Origin: CBDFJH01 sp965198095
Lineage (GTDB): Bacteria > Latescibacterota > UBA2968 > GCA-2709665
Reading direction: 5' to 3'
DNA: 64,000 nucleotides
NCBI GenBank assembly: GCA_965198095.1
Contig: OZ240239.1
Location: 3,410,001-3,474,000 of the forward strand
The first letter of the stretch is position 1, and every line of letters begins with the position of its first letter. Below the pieces are notes generated by a model. It worked only from the letters and a program-made list of their open reading frames with translations, did no database searches and was not told the DNA's origin. Positions 1 through 7,694 of the stretch are shown piece after piece. A program made the position numbers and the translations under genes.

Positions 1-1
1 G

Positions 2-520
2 AGCCTGGACTGGAACGAATATCTCCGTGTGGGGCCGGGCAGAAGCGCCCTTGGACTTCGATTCTACGGCGGATGGATAGACCGCGGCGTCGACGATTTT
101 TTCGACTTCCATCTGGGTGGCCTCCCCTACATGAAGGGATATACCTTCTACGGCCTGGAAGGGCGACGCGCGGCCATGTTTCGGGCCGCCTATCGCTTCC
201 CCCTGTGGACCCGAATTCGAACGCAGACGCTGCACCTCAATTCCGACCAGATCTACGGGGCATTCTACGCGGGCATCGGGCGTGCCTGGGACGGCGACGA
301 GGACGACGACATCTTGAAACGGGGTTGGAAGCGAGACGTCGGGATGCAGATTCGCTACGACGCGACTTCGTTCTATCTCTTTCCGACCCGAGTCAGCGTC
401 GACGCGGCCTACGGTTTTGACACGGTTCCCCTGGCCTCGGCAGGCGAAAGGGAGAAAAGGAGTGGCTTCAAGCTTTACTTTACCCTGCTCTTCGGCTACC
501 TTGAGCGTGTCGGATCTTGA
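2..520 (+). CDS. Outer-membrane beta-barrel protein, C-terminal part (5' end outside window)
   Basis: The frame is already open at base 2 and runs to a stop at 520, so this is the last ~172 residues of a longer protein. The text is rich in alternating aromatic and charged strands (LGLRFYGGWI, FRAAYRFPLW, GAFYAGIGRAW) and ends in strand-like segments (FKLYFTLLFGYLERV). That is the pattern of the C-terminal barrel of surface-antigen (D15/BamA-like) or TolB-propeller/barrel fusion proteins. The exact family cannot be fixed without the missing N-terminus. An internal ATG at 29 is unlikely to be the start because coding continues upstream of it. Confidence 0.6.
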   Translation, partial: SLDWNEYLRVGPGRSALGLRFYGGWIDRGVDDFFDFHLGGLPYMKGYTFYGLEGRRAAMFRAAYRFPLWTRIRTQTLHLNSDQIYGAFYAGIGRAWDGDEDDDILKRGWKRDVGMQIRYDATSFYLFPTRVSVDAAYGFDTVPLASAGEREKRSGFKLYFTLLFGYLERVGS

Positions 521-551
521 ATCCGGCCAATTTGTTGAAGAGGAACAAAGC

Positions 552-1376
552 ATGACGATCAAAGGCGCATCGGCCGTTCTCCCGGCGTTGCTTTTCTGTT
601 CGTGTGCGTGGGCCTTCGAGCCGGCAGAGCGGCCGCTGATGCCGCTGCGGGGGGCTGCCCCGCACGCCCAACGCCCCCTGTTCGAAGGAGACCGTTCGGA
701 TGAGTCCGGCGCCAAATCTCCGGGGAAGGCCTTCCTGCTGTCCCTGGCCATTCCGGGAATGGGAGAGTTTTACGCCGGGGCCAAAAAGCGGGCCGTCGGA
801 TTCGTGGCCGTGGAAGCCCTGACCTGGATCTCCTACGCACGATGGCGAAGCCGAGGCGGGGACTTGAGGACCGAATTCCGAGCCTTTGCAGACCGCCTTT
901 GGGACGGAAGCAGATATCGGGCCTGGGAGGCCCTCAATCGTGCACGGGGCTCGCCCGTGCACGAGACGCACGTACTGCCCTGCAAGGAAGACGTCCCCGA
1001 TCCGGGTGCGTGTGAAAGGGTCGATACCCAGCAGTATTACGAGGTGATCGGCAAGTACGATCAGTTCGTCTACGGGTGGGATGACACAAAGGACCTTACG
1101 CTCGACACGAACAACGATCAGGTGCAATCCACGTTGAGGCTGGACTACGAGGACCAGCGGAACGAAAGCAACAAACTGCTGAAGCGGGCATCGGTCATCG
1201 TCGGGCTGGCGGTTCTCAACCGTATCGTAAGCGCCATCCACGCCTCTTTCCAAGCCGCCCGCTCCCCGTATCGAGCCGATGAAGCCGTAAGCGTGCAGTT
1301 TGGCCTGATGCCCGCCCCGTGGAACGGAGACCTCGTCCCGACCGTAAGCCTGACCACCCGCCTCCGCATAAGATAG
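552..1376 (+). CDS. DUF5683-like exported protein (paralogue 1)
   Basis: Protein of 274 residues with an N-terminal signal peptide (hydrophobic core, probable cleavage after AWA, residues ~20-22). It is followed by the DUF5683-type motif KSPGKAFLLSLAIPGMGEFY and YAGAKKRA, which marks a family of small membrane proteins of unknown function found mainly in FCB-group bacteria. A second hydrophobic helix near the C-terminus (SVIVGLAVLNRIVSAI) is probably membrane-inserted. ATG 552 is chosen over the longer frame from 417 because it is preceded by AGAGGA and starts exactly at the signal peptide. It lies 31 bp after the barrel gene and is followed by a paralogue, so the three are probably co-transcribed. 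Confidence 0.7.
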   Translation: MTIKGASAVLPALLFCSCAWAFEPAERPLMPLRGAAPHAQRPLFEGDRSDESGAKSPGKAFLLSLAIPGMGEFYAGAKKRAVGFVAVEALTWISYARWRSRGGDLRTEFRAFADRLWDGSRYRAWEALNRARGSPVHETHVLPCKEDVPDPGACERVDTQQYYEVIGKYDQFVYGWDDTKDLTLDTNNDQVQSTLRLDYEDQRNESNKLLKRASVIVGLAVLNRIVSAIHASFQAARSPYRADEAVSVQFGLMPAPWNGDLVPTVSLTTRLRIR

Positions 1377-1471
1377 GAGACGTTCGCGGCGATGCTCCCG
1401 TATCCCTCGCACCCTCACCGCTTGGCCGCAAAAGCTTCACGCCGGGACGGCGCCCAGACGTGAGATTCACG

Positions 1472-2125
1472 ATGCGACCCTCCTTCATCTGGACATTGAC
1501 GGTGGGCCTGATCGCGGGCGTCTCTCTCCCGGAGGCCGCCGAGGCAGATGCCGCCAAGTCCCCGCGCAAGGCCGCCCTCCTCTCTCTCATTCTGCCCGGA
1601 ACCGGCGAACGCTACGCCGGCGGGCGTCGTTCCTCCACATTTTTCTGGTGCTCCGAGGCCGGCTTCTGGACCGGCGTCGTCCTCTTTCGAGGCCTGGAGT
1701 CCGACCGTGAAGCGGCCCTCAAATCCTTTGCCGCGGTGCGCGCCGGCGCAGATACGGAAGGGAAGTCGAACGCGTTCTTCGACGAAATGGCGCAGTTTCG
1801 CAGCATATACGACCGCAATACCCGTTTCCGCCTGTTGGACGGAGAAGCCGCGAGCCTGAGGCCCGAAACGCCCTCGAACGTCTGGGAATGGGATTCGAAC
1901 GCCTCCCGTCTGGAGTTCCAGAGACTCCGAAGCAGGGCGAACCGGGCCGGCCAGAAGGCCTCCCTGTTCATCGGGGCCCTGGTCTTCAACCGATTCGTGA
2001 GTGCCCTGAATGCGGCCAGAATCGCGCGCAAGACCCCGGCGCAGAAGCGCCCGGCTCGGATGGAATGGAGAGCGTTCGCCGATCCGAACGGTGGAATGGA
2101 GGTCCAGGTGAGGACCGGCTTTTGA
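1472..2125 (+). CDS. DUF5683-like exported protein (paralogue 2)
   Basis: Protein of 217 residues with a signal peptide (MRPSFIWTLTVGLIAGVSL..., cut near EAAEA) and the same SPRKAALLSLILPGTGERYA motif as the preceding gene. The C-terminal hydrophobic stretch (ASLFIGALVFNRFVSALNAA) aligns with the corresponding helix of paralogue 1, so the two are tandem duplicates. ATG 1472 starts the signal peptide; an in-frame GTG at 1460 is an alternative. Its stop overlaps the TTG start of the next gene (TTGA at 2122-2125), which implies translational coupling. Function unknown. Confidence 0.7.
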   Translation: MRPSFIWTLTVGLIAGVSLPEAAEADAAKSPRKAALLSLILPGTGERYAGGRRSSTFFWCSEAGFWTGVVLFRGLESDREAALKSFAAVRAGADTEGKSNAFFDEMAQFRSIYDRNTRFRLLDGEAASLRPETPSNVWEWDSNASRLEFQRLRSRANRAGQKASLFIGALVFNRFVSALNAARIARKTPAQKRPARMEWRAFADPNGGMEVQVRTGF

Positions 2126-3648
2126 GAAGACCGGCCACGTCCGTTCAGAGGTGCCTCGCGATCGTCTGCATCGCCCCTCTCTTTGCCTGCGGCCAGCACC
2201 TCAGCGCTGCGGAGCCGCCGAAGCCGAAAAGCGGCACGCACCTCCTGCCCAGGCGGCCCCACCTCGGCAAGCGGCTGGCCTACCGTCAATTCACCCGCTC
2301 CTTTGAAGTGGGTGACGCCCTGACGGTTCCGGCCTACAGCTTTCGACTGGGGGATCAAGGACACTACCAGACCACAACGACCTGCCGCCGGGTCGGTCAA
2401 CATTGTTACATCTTCGTCGAGGACGAGGTGTGGAATTCCCCGCGGGTCACGCACGCCGGCCTGGACTCAGTGGTCCATGCCTTCGACGAGGCGACGGCCC
2501 GGCAGGAAAATCAGGGGATCTTTGACGTGGAGACCCGCCTCTTCGGCCCGGCGCCCGATGTGGATGGCGATCCACGACTCCTGATTGTGATCCTGGACAT
2601 CCTGGACAGCCCGTTTACTGGAAGCGCGTTCGTCGGCTATTTCGACACCGAGAACCAGTCTCCGCCGACCTCGCGCGAGATCCTTTATCTGGACAGCGAC
2701 CCGTTGGACCTTGAGAGCGCTCTGGCCAAAGCGACGCTGGCGCACGAACTCCAGCATATGCTCCACTGGAATTCAGACCCTGACGAAGAAAAGTGGGTGG
2801 ATGAGGGATGTTCGGAGTACGCCGAGCTGGTTTGCGGCTATAAAGACACCACGCAGACCTCCGCGTCGACCTTTCTGGACGTGACCAACACGAGCCTTAC
2901 GGTCTGGAAAGATCTACCCTTCGATTTCGATCAGGCCTTTCTCTTCATGACCTATTACGCCCAGCGATACGGGGAGGAAGCGGTGACGGAACTCGTTTCG
3001 GAGACGAAAAACGGGATTTCAGGCGTAGAAGACGTCCTGGAACGCCGTGGCGTTCCCGATCGTTTTGAAGACCTCTTTGCAGCCTGGGCCGGCGCTGCCT
3101 ACCTGGACGGGCCGGCCGATTTCGGATTCGACCGGATCGACCTCGGGTCGGTTCCCCGTGATACGATCGACGTGCCCGCCGAGGGCCAAACCCGTAACGT
3201 AGAACTCTGGGGCTTGGATTACTTGGCGCTCGGTCGCGCCGACGGCCTCTCCATCCAACTCACTAGCGAAAGCGACCTCCTGGCTGTCCTGATCGCGGAA
3301 CGAGACGACGGCCCGATGGTCGCCTCCTTCTCCATTCCGCGCGGCCCGCCTCGACGATTTGCGTCCTTCGGGCCGGAATACAGATCGCTTGGGATCTCAC
3401 GCACGTCTGGCGGGACCGAGGCCTACACCTTTACGATCACCCCTCTGGAGGGCACGTCGCCCGCAGCGTCTGACTTCGACGCGAACGGCCGCGTCTGGTG
3501 GGAAGACTTTGTGAAGTTTGCCCAACACTTCGATCTGGCCGCCGGGCAGCCCGGGTATGATCCCACCTATGACCTGGACGGCGACCGCCGCGTCACCTTT
3601 ATTGATTTCCTCATCTTCGCGAAGAATTTTGGCCGCCTGACCCAGTGA
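2122..3648 (+). CDS. Secreted M30-like zinc metallopeptidase with dockerin-like C-terminus
   Basis: Protein of 508 residues. The start is taken as TTG 2122, overlapping the previous stop, because it is preceded by AGGTGAGGA and yields a signal peptide (cut near SAA-EPP, residue ~30). The catalytic motif HELQH is at residues 208-212, followed by WVDEGCSEYAE (226-235), which supplies the downstream glutamate. This is the gluzincin arrangement seen in hyicolysin-type (M30) peptidases. The last ~55 residues hold two calcium-loop repeats (DFDANGRVWWEDFVKFAQ and DLDGDRRVTFIDFLIFAK) typical of type I dockerin-like ends. Probably an exported protease anchored to or displayed with a partner protein; substrate unknown. 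Confidence 0.75.
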   Translation: MRRPATSVQRCLAIVCIAPLFACGQHLSAAEPPKPKSGTHLLPRRPHLGKRLAYRQFTRSFEVGDALTVPAYSFRLGDQGHYQTTTTCRRVGQHCYIFVEDEVWNSPRVTHAGLDSVVHAFDEATARQENQGIFDVETRLFGPAPDVDGDPRLLIVILDILDSPFTGSAFVGYFDTENQSPPTSREILYLDSDPLDLESALAKATLAHELQHMLHWNSDPDEEKWVDEGCSEYAELVCGYKDTTQTSASTFLDVTNTSLTVWKDLPFDFDQAFLFMTYYAQRYGEEAVTELVSETKNGISGVEDVLERRGVPDRFEDLFAAWAGAAYLDGPADFGFDRIDLGSVPRDTIDVPAEGQTRNVELWGLDYLALGRADGLSIQLTSESDLLAVLIAERDDGPMVASFSIPRGPPRRFASFGPEYRSLGISRTSGGTEAYTFTITPLEGTSPAASDFDANGRVWWEDFVKFAQHFDLAAGQPGYDPTYDLDGDRRVTFIDFLIFAKNFGRLTQ

Positions 3649-3732
3649 TCCACGACGCCTCGCTCCCCTGCCGACCCGGGCACGCCGCGATTCCCAAGCG
3701 GGACCGGCCGACTTTCGTGCCGACATCGACGT

Positions 3733-5037
3733 TCAAGGCACCCACCGGTCGGTGCCGATCGAGCCGAAAGCATCAAGACCGGGATAGGTTGCAAACGCCC
3801 CCAATGACTCCTCTATCCTCAGCAGTTGATTGTACTTCGCAATGCGGTCCGACCGCGATGCGGAGCCTGTCTTGATCTGGCCGGCCCCCGTCGCCACTGC
3901 GACATCCGCGATCGTCGTGTCCTCGGTTTCGCCCGAACGGTGAGAAATGACGGACGTGTAGCCTGCCTGCTTCGCAGTCTCGACCACCTCCAGGGTTTCG
4001 CTCAGCGTCCCGATCTGATTCAGTTTCACGAGAATCGAATTCCCTGCTTTCATCTCGATCCCTCGCTTCAAACGCGCCCTGTTCGTCGCGAACAGGTCGT
4101 CTCCCACAAGCTGAACCCGATCTCCGAGCTTTGCGGTGAGCGTTTGCCATCCCGGCCAGTCATCCTCCGCAAGCCCGTCTTCAATCGACACGATCGGGTA
4201 GCGGGATGCCCAGTCCTGCCAGAGATCGATCATCTCCGCAGAACTCCTTTCAGAGCCGTCAGACTTGCCAAACAGATACCGACTGCCCGAATAGAGCTCG
4301 CTCGTTGCCGGATCGAGCGCCAAAAGGATTTCGGTTCCCAGCACATAACCGGCCTTCCGGATCGCTTCCGAAATCACCTCCAGCGCCGCCTCGTTGGAGT
4401 CCAGGTTGGGGGCGAAACCGCCCTCGTCGCCGACGCCGGTGCTGAGCCCGGCCGCCTTTAACACGTCCTTCAGGGCGTGAAAGACCTCCACGCCCATCCG
4501 AAGACCCTCCCGAAAACAGCTGGCCCCCACCGGCATCACCATGAACTCCTGAAAGTCAACACTGCTGTCCGCGTGAGCCCCTCCATTCAGGATGTTCATC
4601 ATCGGAACCGGCAGGCGGTTTGCCTCAGGGCCTCCAATATGGCGGAAAAGGGGTAGGTCGCGTGCCGCCGCGGCCGACCTTGCCGCCGCGAGAGAAACCC
4701 CGAGGATGGCATTGGCGCCCAGCCTTCCTTTGTTATGCGTGCCGTCCAGATCGATCATTCGCCGGTCGATCTCGGCCTGATCGGAAGGATCCACGCCGGA
4801 AACAGCCGGGCCGATCTGTCCGTTCACGTTTTCAGCGGCCTTGAGTACGCCTTTTCCCGAATATCGTTCGGCGTCTCCGTCCCGAAGCTCAACCGCCTCG
4901 TGCACGCCTGTAGATGCGCCGGAAGGCACCGATGCCCTTCCGATGAGACCGGAAGACAACCTCACCTCGACCTCGAGCGTTGGATTGCCTCTTGAATCCA
5001 GGATCTCCCGCGCGTGGACACGATCAATGGTGGTCAC
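3733..5037 (-). CDS. eno: Enolase
   Basis: Full-length enolase of 434 residues, converting 2-phosphoglycerate to phosphoenolpyruvate in glycolysis. Visible family hallmarks are the N-terminal REILDSRGNPT, the loop PSGASTGVHEA, GVGDEGGFAPNL, the metal-binding SIEDGLAEDD and LVGDDLFATN, the catalytic-lysine region ILVKLNQIGTLSET and the closing SHRSGETEDTTIAD. It is transcribed away from the convergent metallopeptidase gene and follows a TPR lipoprotein gene on the same strand with a 160-bp gap. Confidence 0.97.
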   Translation of the reverse strand: MTTIDRVHAREILDSRGNPTLEVEVRLSSGLIGRASVPSGASTGVHEAVELRDGDAERYSGKGVLKAAENVNGQIGPAVSGVDPSDQAEIDRRMIDLDGTHNKGRLGANAILGVSLAAARSAAAARDLPLFRHIGGPEANRLPVPMMNILNGGAHADSSVDFQEFMVMPVGASCFREGLRMGVEVFHALKDVLKAAGLSTGVGDEGGFAPNLDSNEAALEVISEAIRKAGYVLGTEILLALDPATSELYSGSRYLFGKSDGSERSSAEMIDLWQDWASRYPIVSIEDGLAEDDWPGWQTLTAKLGDRVQLVGDDLFATNRARLKRGIEMKAGNSILVKLNQIGTLSETLEVVETAKQAGYTSVISHRSGETEDTTIADVAVATGAGQIKTGSASRSDRIAKYNQLLRIEESLGAFATYPGLDAFGSIGTDRWVP

Positions 5038-5197
5038 AGAACCCCTATCCCCAGCTCCGACTCGGGCGGACTGGCCCTGTTCATCAAGAGACGGCCCGCC
5101 GAGGACTTCAACTCAAGCGTGGCCGGGATCACGACAAGGTCTCTTGAATCCGTTCGTGTCATCTTTCCTCTTCGGGTTTTTGTTCGGCCGCGAGGCT

Positions 5198-6151
5198 CTA
5201 CACCTTTCCGCGATCTGCAGCGGTAAACCTTTTCAGTTGTCTACGGAGATGCTCCATCAGCTCGGGATCCTCCGGTCTTAACACGATCGCCCGTCGGATA
5301 TACTCACTCGCGAGCTCTCTTTCCCCGGCCTTGAAGTAGATTTCTGCCAGCGTATCCATATAGGTGGGAGAATCGGGAACCAGGCTGAGCGAGCGGCGAG
5401 ACAGTCGCGCGGCCACATCCAGTTTTATCCCCTCGACCGCATAGACCCAGGCAAGGTTGTTGAGACTTGCGTGGTCTCGAGGGTTGATCGATATGGCCTC
5501 CGCGTAGGCCTGAATCGCATCATTGTAGCGGTGTTGCGCGTAAAGCAGGTTCCCCAACGCCGCATATGCGGCACCCAGGTCGCGGTCCAGCTTTACTGCC
5601 GTTCGGAACGCCGCTTCCGCCTCCTCATACATGTCCAGCTGCTGATACAGTTTGCCCAGCAGGACGTGAGCCCACGTCTCTTCGGGCCAGCGCTCGACCG
5701 CGCCTCTCAGGAGGGCCATCGCCTCTTCAGGCCGATCGTGCGCCAGATAGAGATCAACCAGCTGTCTTTGAAGCGGTAGATAATCCCCAACCTCACGAGC
5801 AGCGCGCTCAAGCCAACCCATGGCCGCCTCCGGCATGCCCTGGGCACGCAACGCATACGCCAGATCTTGATAGGCCTGGAGATAGTGGGGCTCAACGTCG
5901 AGCACCGTCTTCAACTCGCCCGCCGCTGCTTCGTAGAACTCGCGTCGGAGATAGGCTCGTCCAAGCGTCCAACGGAGGTAGGGATCGTCGGGTTGCGTGT
6001 CCACGGCGCTCTTGAACGCCTCGAGGGCGGTGTTGGGGTCTCCCGCCTCTTCGTAGGCAAACGCAGCGTCCAGGAAGCGGTAGGCCTTTCGGTCTACGCA
6101 CGCGCTCGCGAGACAAAGCGAAGAATAGACTAATATTGTCGTAAATTTCAT
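5198..6151 (-). CDS. TPR-repeat lipoprotein
   Basis: Protein of 317 residues. The N-terminus is a signal peptide ending in CLASAC, so the cysteine at residue 18 is a plausible, though not canonical, lipidation site. The rest is a run of tetratricopeptide repeats with the usual W-LG--Y and A---Y--A spacing (for example YLRWTLGRAYLRREFYEAAA and WAHVLLGKLYQQLDMYEEAE). These are protein-protein interaction scaffolds, often in envelope or secretion assemblies. Specific function unknown. It lies directly upstream of eno on the same strand. Confidence 0.75.
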   Translation of the reverse strand: MKFTTILVYSSLCLASACVDRKAYRFLDAAFAYEEAGDPNTALEAFKSAVDTQPDDPYLRWTLGRAYLRREFYEAAAGELKTVLDVEPHYLQAYQDLAYALRAQGMPEAAMGWLERAAREVGDYLPLQRQLVDLYLAHDRPEEAMALLRGAVERWPEETWAHVLLGKLYQQLDMYEEAEAAFRTAVKLDRDLGAAYAALGNLLYAQHRYNDAIQAYAEAISINPRDHASLNNLAWVYAVEGIKLDVAARLSRRSLSLVPDSPTYMDTLAEIYFKAGERELASEYIRRAIVLRPEDPELMEHLRRQLKRFTAADRGKV

Positions 6152-6301
6152 AGGCAGGGCTCTTTATGCAACGAAAGGATAGATATCCCCTCCGGGGTTG
6201 TCAAGGTTCATTCCGGTAAGGATGTCGTCCGTGTCGATGGTGCGTCGACTCGCACCACGGAGCGTGCGAAGCAGCTTGTCTACGATTCTCGAAGATTTCG
6301 C

Positions 6302-6330
6302 TTGACGAAGCAGTTCAACTCGCCTTATAA
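6302..6330 (+). promoter_or_regulatory. Sigma-70 promoter for the HOT/symporter pair
   Basis: TTGACG (6302-6307), 17-bp spacer, TTATAA (6325-6330). It lies ~65 bp before the start at 6397 and in the only long gap between divergent genes here. Sequence match only. Confidence 0.5.
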
Positions 6331-6396
6331 CTTACGGACCTGTTACGAGATTCAGGGATGAAAAGCCGTTGGGACGCCTGATCGAAAGTCGGGAAG

Positions 6397-7680
6397 ATGG
6401 AGAGAGACTACGCCTTCGAGATGAGCACGTCCAACCTCCGATTCGGTTTCGGTGCGACACGCGAAGTCGGAATGGACCTGAAGGATTTGGGCGTCAAGCG
6501 CGCCATGGTCCTCACCGACCCGAATCTGGCTGAGTCGCCCCCGGTCGATACGGTGTTGGAATCCCTCCGGCGCGAGCGGGTGGCGTTTGAATGCTTCGAC
6601 CGCGTTCGCGTCGAGCCGACGGACGTCTCATTCAAAGAGGCCATCTCGTTCGCAAAGGCGGGCGCATTCGATGGATTCGTCGCCGTGGGAGGCGGATCCT
6701 CGATAGACACGGCCAAGGCGACAAACCTCTACGCGACCCATCCGGATGATTTCTTCGCCTACATCAACGCCCCGATCGGTGAGGGGAAACCCCCGGCGGG
6801 CCCGCTGAAGCCACTCATTGCTGTCCCGACCACCGCAGGCACCGGTAGCGAGACCACGGGCGTGGCCATCTTCGACCTGACGGAACGCCGCACAAAGACC
6901 GGAATCGCGCACCGACTGCTCAGGCCCACGCTTGGGGTCGTCGATCCGGAGAATACGAGAACCATGCCCCCGGTTGTGGCCGCATCCACCGGCCTGGACG
7001 TCCTCTGCCACGCCCTTGAGTCCTATACTGCCATCCCGTTCGACCAGCGCCCCCTGCCCGACCGTCCCAAGTTGAGACCCGCATATCAGGGCGCCAACCC
7101 GATCAGCGATCTCTGGTCCCTCCGCGCGGTCGAACTCGTGGCCGCCTATATCGTGCGCGCCGTCGCAGACCCGGGCGACGACGAAGCCCGGAGCCAGATG
7201 ATGCTGGCCGCGAGCCTGGCGGGCATCGGATTTGGCAACGCGGGCTGCCACCTCTGTCACGGCATGTCTTACCCGGTCTCCGGCATGGTGCACGACTACC
7301 GTCCCGATGGATTCGTGACGGATCACCCGATCATACCCCACGGGATGTCCGTTGTCCTCACCGCACCGGCGGTCTTCCGGTTCACCGGTCCGGTCGATCC
7401 GGGGCGCCACCTCGAAGCCGCAGCGCGATTGAGCGGGGCGCCGTCATCGGTGGAAAACGCTGAAGCAGAGGCGGGGAATTTGCTGGCCGACCAGATCATC
7501 GCGCTGATGAAAAAGCTCGAGATTCCAAACGGTCTCAAGGCGATCGGCTTCACGCCCGAAGACATTCCCGCTTTGGTCGAAGGCACGCTGCCCCAGCACC
7601 GGGTGACCAAACTCTCGCCGAGGCCCGCGGACGAAGAAGATCTGACCAAGCTGTTTACCGATTCGATGACCCTCTGGTGA
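6397..7680 (+). CDS. Hydroxyacid-oxoacid transhydrogenase-type iron-containing alcohol dehydrogenase
   Basis: Protein of 427 residues of the iron-dependent alcohol dehydrogenase superfamily. It carries the nucleotide loop VGGGSSIDTAKA, PTTAGTGSETTGVAIFD and the metal-ligand region LDVLCHALESYTA. The segments RPAYQGANPISDLWSL and IGFGNAGCHLCHGMSYPVSG closely match the ADHFE1/HOT branch. That enzyme oxidises 4-hydroxybutyrate to succinic semialdehyde with 2-oxoglutarate as hydride acceptor. The adjoining symporter suggests uptake and use of a hydroxyacid, which is inference. A simple NAD-dependent alcohol dehydrogenase cannot be excluded from sequence alone. Confidence 0.85.
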   Translation: MERDYAFEMSTSNLRFGFGATREVGMDLKDLGVKRAMVLTDPNLAESPPVDTVLESLRRERVAFECFDRVRVEPTDVSFKEAISFAKAGAFDGFVAVGGGSSIDTAKATNLYATHPDDFFAYINAPIGEGKPPAGPLKPLIAVPTTAGTGSETTGVAIFDLTERRTKTGIAHRLLRPTLGVVDPENTRTMPPVVAASTGLDVLCHALESYTAIPFDQRPLPDRPKLRPAYQGANPISDLWSLRAVELVAAYIVRAVADPGDDEARSQMMLAASLAGIGFGNAGCHLCHGMSYPVSGMVHDYRPDGFVTDHPIIPHGMSVVLTAPAVFRFTGPVDPGRHLEAAARLSGAPSSVENAEAEAGNLLADQIIALMKKLEIPNGLKAIGFTPEDIPALVEGTLPQHRVTKLSPRPADEEDLTKLFTDSMTLW

Positions 7681-7694
7681 ACGGAGGAATTTCC

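Noticed and set aside
6397..7680. Iron alcohol dehydrogenase as a missing lactaldehyde reductase of the microcompartment
   Set aside because: It is 35 kb away, has no targeting peptide, and matches the HOT branch rather than FucO/PduQ.
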